Assembly (NCBI GenBank): GCA_020161845.1
Contig: JAIUNK010000014.1
Location: forward strand, 1-64,000
From: Actinomycetota bacterium
Lineage (GTDB): Bacteria > Actinomycetota > Actinomycetes > Actinomycetales > Dermatophilaceae
Length of the DNA: 64,000 nucleotides
Direction of reading: 5' to 3'
A program made the translations under genes and the position numbers. The notes below the pieces were generated by a model. The model worked only from the letters and a program-made list of their open reading frames with translations, was not told the DNA's origin and made no database searches. This document shows, piece by piece, positions 16,944-24,820 of this stretch. Each line of letters opens with the position of its first letter. Position 1 is the first letter of the stretch.

Positions 16944-17573
16944 TCACGAGGACTGTGGGCTCGCGGCGCGCCCTCCGCCGGGTTGCCAGAGCACGTCCCC
17001 ACCGCTGTCCAGATTGGCGACCCGGGCCAGGACGAACAGCAGGTCGGAGAGCCGGTTCAGGTAGGTGGCCGTGGTGGGGTTGACTCCACCGGGTTGCTGG
17101 GAGTCCGGGTCCGCCGCTGCGGTGCCGTAGGCCTCGATCGCGGCCCAGGTCGACCGTTCCGCACGGCGTACGATCGTGCAGGCCAAGTGCAGGTACGCCG
17201 AGCCCGGCGTGCCTCCGGGCAGGATGAAGCTGCGTAGCTTCTCCGTCATCGCGTTGTAGTGATCGCAGTCGGCCTCCAACTCGCTCACCCACTCCGCCTG
17301 CACCCGCAGCGGCTCGTAGGCATAGCTGGTGGCGAGCGGGTTGCACAGGTCCGCGCCGACGTCGAAGAGGTCGTTCTGGATGCGGGTCAGCGTGGCCCGC
17401 ACGTCCTCGCGCAGCCCGCCGGCCGCGACCGCGATGCCGATGGCGGCGTTGGCCTCGTTGCAGTCGGCGTACGCCGCCAGCCGCACATCCGTCTTGCGCA
17501 CTCTGCTGAAGTCGCCGAGTGCGGTGCTGCCGTCGTCGCCGGTCTTCGTGTAGACCCGTGTGATGTTGACCAT
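16944..17573 (-). CDS. Cob(I)yrinic acid a,c-diamide adenosyltransferase, PduO type
   Basis: A 209-residue PduO-type adenosyltransferase that makes adenosylcobalamin from ATP and cob(I)alamin. The N-terminal VYTKTGDDGSTAL is the ATP-binding signature; FILPGGTPGSAYLHLACTIVRRAER carries the conserved Arg/Glu catalytic cluster, followed by LNRLSDLLFVLAR. Start ATG 17573 has AGGA 8 nt upstream. It is divergent from ecm with 103 bp between starts, so cofactor supply and the B12-dependent mutase share a promoter region. It would also serve the methylmalonyl-CoA mutase at 42489. Confidence 0.93.
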   Translation of the reverse strand: MVNITRVYTKTGDDGSTALGDFSRVRKTDVRLAAYADCNEANAAIGIAVAAGGLREDVRATLTRIQNDLFDVGADLCNPLATSYAYEPLRVQAEWVSELEADCDHYNAMTEKLRSFILPGGTPGSAYLHLACTIVRRAERSTWAAIEAYGTAAADPDSQQPGGVNPTTATYLNRLSDLLFVLARVANLDSGGDVLWQPGGGRAASPQSS

Positions 17574-17664
17574 GAGGTCGATCCTCGCAGAGCCGCTGGG
17601 CGAAGTGCCCTGATGTGTGAGCGCATTCACCAGCGCTAAGACCGCGAGGAATGCGCAGGTCGGA

Positions 17665-17670
17665 TACCTT
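17665..17670 (+). promoter_or_regulatory. Candidate leaderless -10 box for ecm
   Basis: TACCTT (TANNNT) ends 6 nt before the ATG at 17677, and no Shine-Dalgarno sequence is visible. This spacing places the transcript start at or next to the start codon, as in actinobacterial leaderless mRNAs. No clear -35 is seen. Confidence 0.45.
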
Positions 17671-17676
17671 CCGCAC

Positions 17677-19737
17677 ATGGGTGAACGAAGCAAGCCGTGG
17701 GTGATGCGCACGTACGCTGGGCACTCCAGCGCCGCTGCGAGCAACGAGCTCTACCGCCGCAACCTCGCCAAGGGTCAGACGGGTCTCTCGGTCGCCTTCG
17801 ACCTGCCGACCCAGACCGGCTACGACCCCGACCACGAGTTGGCGCGTGGTGAGGTGGGCAAGGTCGGCGTGCCGATCAGTCACATCGGGGACATGCGGGC
17901 CCTGTTCAAGGACATCCCGCTGGCCGAGATGAACACGTCGATGACGATCAACGCGACCGCCATGTGGCTGCTGTCGCTGTATGAGGTCGTCGCCGAGGAG
18001 CAGGCCCGCGAGCGCGGCGCCGACGAGACCGAGATCGAGGCGGACGTCGCCAAGCTGGCCGGGACGACGCAGAACGACATCATCAAGGAATACCTGTCTC
18101 GCGGCACGCACGTCTTCCCGCCGGCCCCCAGCCTGCGGTTGACCGTCGACACCATCGCCTACACGGTCTCCCGGATGCCCAAGTGGAACCCGGTCAACAT
18201 CTGCAGCTACCACCTGCAAGAGGCCGGCGCGACGCCGGTGCAGGAGGTCGCGTTCGCGATGGCGACCGCGATCCAGGTGCTCGACGCGGTCCGCGACTCC
18301 GGCCAGGTGCCGATGGAGAAGTTCGGCGACGTCGTCGCTCGGATCAGCTTCTTCGTCAACGCCGGCGTGCGCTTCGTCGAGGAGATGTGCAAGATGCGCG
18401 CCTTCGTCCGGCTGTGGGACGAGCTGACGCTGGAGCGCTACGGCGTGACCGACGCCAAGAACCGCCGATTCCGGTACGGCGTGCAGGTGAACTCCCTGGG
18501 TCTGACCGAATCTCAGCCCGAGAACAACGTGCAGCGCATCGTGCTGGAGATGCTGGCGGTCACGTTGAGCAAGGATGCGCGCGCTCGCGCCGTACAGCTT
18601 CCCGCGTGGAACGAGGCCCTCGGCCTGCCGCGGCCGTGGGACCAGCAGTGGAGCCTGCGGTTGCAGCAGGTGCTGGCGTTCGAGAGCGACCTGCTGGAAT
18701 ACGAGGACATCTTCGCCGGCAGCCCGGTCATCGAGGCCAAGGTGGCCGAGATCGTCGCCGGGGCCAAGGCCGAGATGGCCAAGATCGAGGAGATGGGCGG
18801 CGCCGTCGTCGCCGTCGAGAACGGCTACATGAAGCAGGCGCTCGTCGCCAGCCACGCGCTGCGCCGGCAGCGGATCGAGTCGGGCGCGGACATCGTCGTC
18901 GGCATCAACAAGTTCACGACGACCGAGCCGAGCCCGCTCACCGCGGACCTCGACGCCGCGATCCAGACCGTCGACGCCAAGGTGGAGGCGGCGGCCGCGG
19001 CGGCCGTCCAGAACTGGCGCCACAACCGCGATGCTGACCGCGCCAGCAGGGAGAACGCCGAGCAGGCGATCGCCGCGCTCAAGGCCGACGCGGCCGACCC
19101 GGCCAAGAACCTGATGGCCGCCTCGCTGCAGTGTGCCCGCGTCGGGGTGACGACGGGGGAGTGGGCCGCGGCGCTGCGCGAGGTCTTCGGCGAGTTCCGA
19201 GCCCCGACCGGGGTCACCGGGTCGATCGGCGTCGGCGAGGCTCCGGCCGGTTCGGCGCTGGAGCGAGTCCGCGCGCAGGTGCAACGCACCGGCGACGACC
19301 TGGGCGCCAAGCTGCGCTTCCTGGTGGGCAAGCCCGGCCTGGACGGTCACTCCAATGGCGCCGAGCAGGTCGCGGTGCGGGCCCGCGACTGCGGTTTCGA
19401 GGTCGTCTATCAGGGCATCCGGCTGACCCCGAGTGAGATCGTGGCGGCAGCGGTGGCCGAGGACGTGCACGCGGTCGGGATTTCGATCCTGTCCGGCTCG
19501 CACATGGAACTGGTCCCCGACATCCTGCGGGGGCTGGCCGAGGCCGGTGCGGCGGACGTGCCGGTGATCGTCGGTGGGATCATCCCCGACAGCGACGCGC
19601 GCAAGCTGCGCGACGCCGGCGTGGCCGTGGTGTTCACCCCGAAGGACCACGATCTGACCGAGGCGATGGGCCAGATCGTGTCGGCGATCCGCACGGCGAA
19701 CGGGCTCGCGCCGCTGCAGGAGGCCGCCGCCCACTGA
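17677..19737 (+). CDS. ecm: Ethylmalonyl-CoA mutase, adenosylcobalamin dependent
   Basis: A 686-residue single-chain mutase that converts (2R)-ethylmalonyl-CoA to (2S)-methylsuccinyl-CoA in the ethylmalonyl-CoA pathway (the MeaA family). The substrate-binding TIM barrel spans about residues 5-500 (VMRTYAGHSSA, GLSVAFDLPTQTGYD, NICSYHLQEAGATP). The B12-binding domain follows, with GKPGLDGHSNG giving D556 and the axial-ligand H558, then SILSGSH and VIVGGIIP. The open frame begins at 17617, but homology starts at the ATG 17677. Assignment as Ecm rather than methylmalonyl-CoA mutase rests on MeaA-like architecture and the presence of ccr, epimerase and a separate mutase within 25 kb; it is not proved by sequence alone. 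Confidence 0.9.
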   Translation: MGERSKPWVMRTYAGHSSAAASNELYRRNLAKGQTGLSVAFDLPTQTGYDPDHELARGEVGKVGVPISHIGDMRALFKDIPLAEMNTSMTINATAMWLLSLYEVVAEEQARERGADETEIEADVAKLAGTTQNDIIKEYLSRGTHVFPPAPSLRLTVDTIAYTVSRMPKWNPVNICSYHLQEAGATPVQEVAFAMATAIQVLDAVRDSGQVPMEKFGDVVARISFFVNAGVRFVEEMCKMRAFVRLWDELTLERYGVTDAKNRRFRYGVQVNSLGLTESQPENNVQRIVLEMLAVTLSKDARARAVQLPAWNEALGLPRPWDQQWSLRLQQVLAFESDLLEYEDIFAGSPVIEAKVAEIVAGAKAEMAKIEEMGGAVVAVENGYMKQALVASHALRRQRIESGADIVVGINKFTTTEPSPLTADLDAAIQTVDAKVEAAAAAAVQNWRHNRDADRASRENAEQAIAALKADAADPAKNLMAASLQCARVGVTTGEWAAALREVFGEFRAPTGVTGSIGVGEAPAGSALERVRAQVQRTGDDLGAKLRFLVGKPGLDGHSNGAEQVAVRARDCGFEVVYQGIRLTPSEIVAAAVAEDVHAVGISILSGSHMELVPDILRGLAEAGAADVPVIVGGIIPDSDARKLRDAGVAVVFTPKDHDLTEAMGQIVSAIRTANGLAPLQEAAAH

Positions 19738-19785
19738 TCGGGAGGGGACCGAGCGGGACCGAGCAGCGACGGACATCCGCGGAGA

Positions 19786-19820
19786 AGGGCCCGGCGTGCG
19801 TGCGGCGCACGCCGGGCCCT
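19786..19820 (+). terminator. Hairpin terminator after ecm
   Basis: A perfect 15-bp inverted repeat (19786-19800 and 19806-19820) with a 5-nt loop TGCGG, about 50 bp after the ecm stop. No U tract follows, which is common in high-GC actinobacteria. Confidence 0.7.
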
Positions 19821-19858
19821 GCCGTGCTCGTCGCGGCTGAAGTCGGCTCTCCATAAAG

Positions 19859-19888
19859 TCGGACGTCCGATATGTTTACTGGTCGGAC
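19859..19888. promoter_or_regulatory. Palindrome with repeated TCGGAC half-sites, operator candidate
   Basis: TCGGACGTCCGA (19859-19870) is a perfect 12-bp palindrome. A second TCGGAC occurs at 19883-19888, within CGGACAATCCG, itself a CGGA/TCCG dyad. The intervening DNA is locally AT-rich. It lies about 90-120 bp upstream of the GT2 gene and could be a transcription-factor site; the protein is unknown. Confidence 0.35.
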
Positions 19889-19978
19889 AATCCGCTCGGC
19901 TCGCTTTTCCATCGGGCTCGCCGTCTGGAAGGATGTGCTCCACGTCCGGTCATCTCGGTGGAAAAGGGGGGCCTTATT

Positions 19979-21163
19979 GTGGCCGATCCATTTGGTGTCC
20001 TCGGAGCCCATCCGGTCGCTCGGTCGGTGAGTGCGAAACTTCTGCTGGGCGCCGAGCGGCTGCGCCGTCCGTCGCTGCCGGTCCGGGGGCAACTGCCGCC
20101 GCCGCTGGCGCCTGCGGGCTCGGATCACCTGGTGACGGTGGCCATCCCGAACTACAACTACGGCCGGTATCTCGCCCAGGCGGTCGCCAGTGCGGTGCGC
20201 CAGGAGGGCGTGCGGGTCGAGGTCGTCATTGTCGATGATTGTTCCACGGATGATTCTTACGAGATCGCGCAGAAACTGCAGGCGGATCATGCCGAAGTCA
20301 CCGCCTTGCGAAATGACACAAATTCTGGCCCCGGTATCACGTTCAACCGAGCCTGGCAGGCCGGCGCGGGCCAATTCGTGGTGCGGCTGGACGCCGACGA
20401 CATTCTGACCCCCGGATGCCTGGCTCGCGCGGTCGCGGTCATGGAGGCTTTTCCGGAGGTCGGCCTGGTCTACGGGCGAGTGCAGCATTTCGAGGGAGAT
20501 ACCCCACCTGCTCCGGTGGAGGCGCCGGCTCATGCCGTGGTCTGGTCTGGCCACGACTGGGCTTACCGGGCCATCCAGGACGATCGGAACCTCATCTCGA
20601 CCCCGGAGGCGATGCTGCGGCGTAGCGTCATGGAGCGCCATGGCGCCTGGAAGCCTGAACTCGTGCACAGCCAGGACTTCGAGATGTGGCTGCGGGCCGC
20701 GACCTTCTCCGACGTGGGCTATGTGGCGGGGCCGGCGCAGGCGCTGAAGCGCTATCACGTGACGAGCCTGGGTCAGTCGGAGGGCTCGGTGGGGACGCGG
20801 CCGTTCGTCGAGCACCTGGCCGCCTATGACTCCTGGTATCGCGACGTCGCCGACCAGTTCCCCGCCGCGGACCGCTATTACTCACTCGGTCGGCGAGGCC
20901 TCGCGCAACGCGCCGTACGGCATGCGCTGCATTCCTACCGACGAGGCGTCGCCGACCACGAGGCCGTCACCACGTTGGGGACGATGGCCTCCGAGCTGGC
21001 GCCGGATCTGCCGCGGTTGGCCACGCTGAGCCGGTATGCCCGGGCGACGCAGCGATTCGGCCCCAGGGCGGTGCGGATGTCCCCGCCGGCGCTGTGGGGA
21101 AGCGCCTGTGAACGGCTACGGCTGGCCGGCGTGCAGGCGGGCCTCGAGCGCGACGGCTACTGA
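19979..21163 (+). CDS. Family 2 glycosyltransferase, isolated
   Basis: A 394-residue GT-A glycosyltransferase. The catalytic domain starts near residue 50 with LVTVAIPNYNYGRYL, then VVIVDDCSTDDS, the LDADD metal-binding motif near residue 140, and HSQDFEMWLRA. The C-terminal ~130 residues are helical and unassigned. The GTG at 19979 is preferred because GGGGGG lies 7 nt upstream; an in-frame GTG at 19958 has none. It has its own upstream region with a palindrome and is flanked by metabolic genes, so it is not part of the 1-16 kb locus but may serve the same surface polymer. Local base composition upstream is noticeably richer in A/T. Confidence 0.85.
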   Translation: MADPFGVLGAHPVARSVSAKLLLGAERLRRPSLPVRGQLPPPLAPAGSDHLVTVAIPNYNYGRYLAQAVASAVRQEGVRVEVVIVDDCSTDDSYEIAQKLQADHAEVTALRNDTNSGPGITFNRAWQAGAGQFVVRLDADDILTPGCLARAVAVMEAFPEVGLVYGRVQHFEGDTPPAPVEAPAHAVVWSGHDWAYRAIQDDRNLISTPEAMLRRSVMERHGAWKPELVHSQDFEMWLRAATFSDVGYVAGPAQALKRYHVTSLGQSEGSVGTRPFVEHLAAYDSWYRDVADQFPAADRYYSLGRRGLAQRAVRHALHSYRRGVADHEAVTTLGTMASELAPDLPRLATLSRYARATQRFGPRAVRMSPPALWGSACERLRLAGVQAGLERDGY

Positions 21164-21211
21164 CGGGATCGCGGCCGCCCAGCGCGGACCCGGACCCGCC
21201 CCCGGACGCCT

Positions 21212-22756
21212 TCAGCCGACGGCGGTCCCGCCGGTGCGTCGTGGGTCCGCGGCGGCCAGCAATGTCCCGTCGGTTTGGTGCAGGCAGGCTCCGACGCCGC
21301 CGAAGAACATGTGCAGCTGATCGCGCGGCGCGGCCGCCAACCCGGCGGATCGCGCGACCGGGCTGATCGCATCGGACATCTCGTAGTGCAGGGTCGCCGT
21401 CCCCGCCTCGTCGAGAGCCACGTGCAGCCGGGGCTGGTCAACCGCCTGCTGCAGCGGCAGGTGATCCAAACACAATCCGCCGAGCACCTGGAAGAGCGCC
21501 GTCGTGATCCGGTCCGCGCCGGGGGAGCCGATCGCCAAGGTCGCGCCGTCGTCCCGGCGAGCCGTGGTGGGGGCCATATTGGAGGCCAGCCGGGTGCCGG
21601 GCGCCAGGGCGTGCAGGCCCCGCCGGTTCAGCTCCTCCTCACCCAAGGCGTTGTTGAGGGCCAGCCCGGTGCCCGGCAGCGTGACCCCGGACCCGTAGCC
21701 CGCCGAGGTCGTCACCGCACACGCCAGCCCGTCACTGTCGACGACCGAGACGTGCACCGTGTCCTGCGAGGTGGCGACCGCCGCGAGGCCGTCCGGGCCG
21801 ACCTCCTCCAGCACTCGGATCAGCTCGTGGCCGGCGGCCTCGAGGTCCTCGGAGCGGTCGATGAGCCTGCGCCGGTAGTCCAGGACCAGCCGCTGGATCC
21901 CCAGCACGTCCGAGGCGTCCGTGTGGCCGGCCTCCTCGCGGCGGCGTTGCAGCAGCCGCAGCATCGTGGTGAGCACGGGACCGCCGATCGAGGGGGCCGG
22001 GTTGACGCCGAGGTCCCACTCGCCGAGCCGGGTGCGCAGGGCGGGCCGGATGCGCGGCTCGTACGCCTCCAGGTCGGCCAGGCTCAACAGCCCGCCGTGG
22101 GCGTCCATGTACGCCGCGAGCGAGTGCGCCAATTCACCCGTGTAGAGGTCGCCCGCACCCCGGCTGCCGAGGTGATCCAGCGTGGCGGCCAGATCGGGAT
22201 CGCGCAGGATCGCTCCGGTTCGCGGCGGCGTGCCGCACTGGGCCAGGAAGTCGACGGTCTCCGGGTCGCGCGCGAAGAGTTCGGCGGTGGCGTAGCCCAG
22301 GTAGTACGCGGAGGACCCGCTGAGCGGGTAACCCCGGCGAAGCACCGCGGCGGCCGGGCGGAGCAGTTCGGCCCACGGCAGGACGCCGTACCGCTGCGAG
22401 GCCTCCGCGAGGCCGGCGAACATTCCGGGGGTGCCGACCGAACCCGGCCCGCCGGAGACGAAGAGGCCGCCGCCGTACTCCATCCATACCCGCCACACCC
22501 CGGCGCCGAATCGGGCCTGCTCGCGGCCGCGTCCGGGCATTTCGGCGTAGCCGTCGATGACCATCGGCGAGCCGCCCGGCTGCCAGACGTTGATGAACGC
22601 CCCGCCCATCGGGCTGACGATGCCGGGCTCGGTGCAGGAGGCGACGACGATCCCGGCGATGGCCGCATCGACGGCGTTGCCTCCGGCCTGCCCGATCGAC
22701 AGGGCGGCGTCGGCCGCGTCCTGACCGGGCGCGGCGACGGCGATGTGGCGAGTCAT
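21212..22756 (-). CDS. Gamma-glutamyltransferase family protein
   Basis: A 514-residue Ntn-hydrolase of the gamma-glutamyltranspeptidase family. Family hallmarks are GGNAVDAAIA and the EPGIVSPMGGAF stretch near the N-terminus, and the autoprocessing/nucleophile Thr at residue 333 in QDTVHVSVVD, followed by GVTLPGTGLALNNAL and TRLASNMAPT. Members usually cleave glutathione or gamma-glutamyl amides, or act as acylases. There is no signal peptide, so a cytoplasmic enzyme is implied, unlike classical secreted GGT. The start is the ATG at 22756; the ribosome site is weak. It is convergent with the GT2 gene (48-bp gap). Substrate uncertain. Confidence 0.88.
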   Translation of the reverse strand: MTRHIAVAAPGQDAADAALSIGQAGGNAVDAAIAGIVVASCTEPGIVSPMGGAFINVWQPGGSPMVIDGYAEMPGRGREQARFGAGVWRVWMEYGGGLFVSGGPGSVGTPGMFAGLAEASQRYGVLPWAELLRPAAAVLRRGYPLSGSSAYYLGYATAELFARDPETVDFLAQCGTPPRTGAILRDPDLAATLDHLGSRGAGDLYTGELAHSLAAYMDAHGGLLSLADLEAYEPRIRPALRTRLGEWDLGVNPAPSIGGPVLTTMLRLLQRRREEAGHTDASDVLGIQRLVLDYRRRLIDRSEDLEAAGHELIRVLEEVGPDGLAAVATSQDTVHVSVVDSDGLACAVTTSAGYGSGVTLPGTGLALNNALGEEELNRRGLHALAPGTRLASNMAPTTARRDDGATLAIGSPGADRITTALFQVLGGLCLDHLPLQQAVDQPRLHVALDEAGTATLHYEMSDAISPVARSAGLAAAPRDQLHMFFGGVGACLHQTDGTLLAAADPRRTGGTAVG

Positions 22757-22840
22757 GGGAAGAATCCTGACATGGACGGCCGTTCATCCGGGTCGGGGCG
22801 ATCCTGCTCCCGGCCAGCCGGCGGCAGTGGGCGTCAGCCG

Positions 22841-22870
22841 CGCGGGATGGCGCGGGATGGCGCGGGACCG
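22841..22870. repeat. Three tandem 10-bp repeats, CGCGGGATGG type
   Basis: Two identical decamers CGCGGGATGG and one variant CGCGGGACCG lie in the 142-bp gap between the gamma-glutamyltransferase-like gene and the pyruvyl transferase gene. The unit is a circular permutation of the repeats at 10601-10650. Confidence 0.65.
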
Positions 22871-22898
22871 CGCAACCGCTGCTCGCAGAGCGGTCAGA

Positions 22899-23852
22899 TC
22901 AGAACAATCGCAAGGCACCGATGTCAAGGCCTCGCAGCGCCGGCACGGCCAGGGGCGAGGTGCGCCGGGCCGCGGTCGCCTCGACCAGGGGCTCGACCGA
23001 TGCCACCAGAGCGGAGCATGCGCCCTCGATCGCCGCAGCGTCCGCGGCGACGGCACGGCGTGGGACCTCGGCCAGCGAGGCGAGATCGGCGACATCGACA
23101 CCGCGAGGCGCGGCCGGGCGGGCCACCGTCTCATGGTCCCGAAACTTGAAGTCGTGGCCGTAGAGGGGCTGGGTCGTGCGCACCCAGAGGGCCGGGATGC
23201 CGAAGGCGTCCGCGACGATCAAGCCGTGCAGGGAGGACGTCACAATCGTGTGGCACTGGGCGATGTCCATCGCGACGGCGAGGGGAGATCTCGTCGTGCT
23301 GATGACCCGGACCCGACCCACGCCCGCGGCGGGCACCGCAGTGAGCTCCGCGGCCTCCTCATGGGAGTAGTGCGGGACGATCCCGACGGCATAGCGCTTG
23401 GGTCGCGGCCGCACGATCCGTCGCAGCAGCAGTCCCGGGTCGCCCAGCGTGGTGACCTCGGCGGTGCCGAGCCGTTCGCGAGTCAGCTCCCCGCGCAGCG
23501 CGATCGGATGAGCCCGCGGCAGGCCGAGCGGCTCATCGAGGATCTGGCCGGTCCCCCAGATGGCGCCCGAGAACTCCGGGGGGAGTTGTTGCAGCAGCGA
23601 GCCGACCCCCACGGCGGCCGCCGATTCGATCGGCGATCGCGCCGCGATGACGCCCAGGTGACGCAGGACCAGTGGGGTGAGGAGGTCCCCGAAGTTCCTC
23701 TTCCCCTCCCACCAATAGAACCCGATCACGGGGGCGGTCGGGTACAGCCGTGGCGTGGCGAGGTCGTGGACAGCGCGGCTGACGGACCGCGCGGCGCGAC
23801 GCGTTCGACCGGTGTAGGTGAATTTGGGCGCCAGTCGGCCCGGTCGCTTCAT
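22899..23852 (-). CDS. Polysaccharide pyruvyl transferase family protein
   Basis: A 317-residue protein of the polysaccharide pyruvyl transferase family (CsaB/WcaK type), which transfers pyruvate from PEP as a ketal onto polysaccharide sugars, or in some members acts as a glycosyltransferase-like enzyme. Recognisable parts are FYWWEGKRNFGDLLTPLVL near residue 45, AIWGTGQI, LGDPGLLL, and the C-terminal CHTIVTSSLHGLIVADAFGIPALWV with the conserved SSLHG. The ATG at 23852 is preferred to the longer frame; TATCAT lies 8 nt before it, so the transcript may have almost no leader. It likely modifies a surface polymer made elsewhere in the window. Confidence 0.82.
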   Translation of the reverse strand: MKRPGRLAPKFTYTGRTRRAARSVSRAVHDLATPRLYPTAPVIGFYWWEGKRNFGDLLTPLVLRHLGVIAARSPIESAAAVGVGSLLQQLPPEFSGAIWGTGQILDEPLGLPRAHPIALRGELTRERLGTAEVTTLGDPGLLLRRIVRPRPKRYAVGIVPHYSHEEAAELTAVPAAGVGRVRVISTTRSPLAVAMDIAQCHTIVTSSLHGLIVADAFGIPALWVRTTQPLYGHDFKFRDHETVARPAAPRGVDVADLASLAEVPRRAVAADAAAIEGACSALVASVEPLVEATAARRTSPLAVPALRGLDIGALRLF

Positions 23853-23967
23853 GGCACGGAATGATACGTCAGAGGCTTCGCGGCCTCGTCGAGTCACGCA
23901 GTGCGCCAACCGGTTTCGTGGAGGTCAGGGGGGCTGTGGGCCGGCCTGCCGCAGGCGTGGTCGGCGC

Positions 23968-24672
23968 TCAGAACAGCCGCGACGCGCTGTCGTCCATCCC
24001 CCGGAGGGCCTCGTAGTCCAGGGTCACGCACCGAATCCCGCGGTCCGTGGCGAGCGTGCGGGCCTGTGGCTTGATCTCCTGGGCCGCAAAGACGCCCTGG
24101 ACCGGCCCGCCGGCCACCAGATGCGGATCGCGGTTGAGCAACTCCAGGTAGCGGGTCAGCTGTTCGACGCCGTCGATCTCACCGCGGCGCTTGATCTCGA
24201 TCGCGACGCTGCGGCCGCCGGGGTCGCGGGCCAGGATGTCGACCGGGCCGATGGCGGTCAGATACTCCCGACGGACCAGCTGGTATCCCTCGCCCAGGGT
24301 GGTGATGTGTTCCGCGAGGAGCGCCTGCAGATGCGCCTCGACACCGTCCTTGACCAGGCCCGGGTCCACGCCCAGCGGGTGGGTGCTGTCATGCAGCACG
24401 TCGTACAGGCGGATCCGCAACGCATCGCCGCTCTTGGCGTGCCGGACCACCCACACGGCGGCGACTCCGCTGGCAACCTCGTCTTCCTCGGGGGCGAGTT
24501 CGGCCAGGGCGCAGGGCGGGGACATCCAGTTGAGCGGCTTGTAGGAGCCCCCGTCGCTGTGCACCAGCACCGAACCGTCGGCTTTGACCAGCAACAGCCG
24601 GGTGGCCAGGGGCAGATGGGCCGACAGTCGGCCCGTGTAATCGACGCTGCACGTCGCGATCACCACACGCAC
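23968..24672 (-). CDS. nucS: Mismatch-specific endonuclease NucS (EndoMS)
   Basis: A 234-residue NucS/EndoMS protein, the mismatch-cleaving nuclease that replaces MutS/MutL in most actinobacteria. The N-terminal dimerisation/DNA-binding domain has [14 protein letters not shown] and [14 protein letters not shown]; the C-terminal RecB-like nuclease domain has [10 protein letters not shown] and [20 protein letters not shown], with the D and E-x-K catalytic residues. The C-terminal DDSASRLF resembles a sliding-clamp-binding tail. The GTG at 24672 gives the family N-terminus ([12 protein letters not shown]); the longer open frame has unrelated low-complexity sequence. It is divergent from the dehydrogenase gene (148 bp). 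Confidence 0.93.
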   Translation of the reverse strand: MRVVIATCSVDYTGRLSAHLPLATRLLLVKADGSVLVHSDGGSYKPLNWMSPPCALAELAPEEDEVASGVAAVWVVRHAKSGDALRIRLYDVLHDSTHPLGVDPGLVKDGVEAHLQALLAEHITTLGEGYQLVRREYLTAIGPVDILARDPGGRSVAIEIKRRGEIDGVEQLTRYLELLNRDPHLVAGGPVQGVFAAQEIKPQARTLATDRGIRCVTLDYEALRGMDDSASRLF

Positions 24673-24697
24673 GCCGTTACTGTGGCACACCCGCGCG

Positions 24698-24757
24698 GCG
24701 ACGGCGACGGCGACGGCGGACGGCGCCTCGCGATCGACCGACCGACCGACCGGTCGG
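24698..24757. promoter_or_regulatory. Simple repeats and 12-bp palindrome between nucS and the dehydrogenase gene
   Basis: The divergent region holds GGCGAC hexamer repeats (24698-24720), four GACC tetramers (24736-24751) and a perfect palindrome CCGACCGGTCGG (24746-24757). CCGACCGGTCGG resembles TetR-family operators controlling acyl-CoA or phenylacetate genes; that link is inference. It is 64-75 bp upstream of the dehydrogenase start. Confidence 0.4.
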
Positions 24758-24820
24758 GGTGGCTGAGGTCTCATCCGCTAGCCCGCCCGCGGGGCCGTCC
24801 GCGCTGGCACACTCGCGGGC

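Noticed and set aside
16879-19854. 991-codon minus-strand frame across PduO and ecm
   Set aside because: Antisense to ecm with low-complexity composition; it contains an out-of-frame copy of the real PduO region only.
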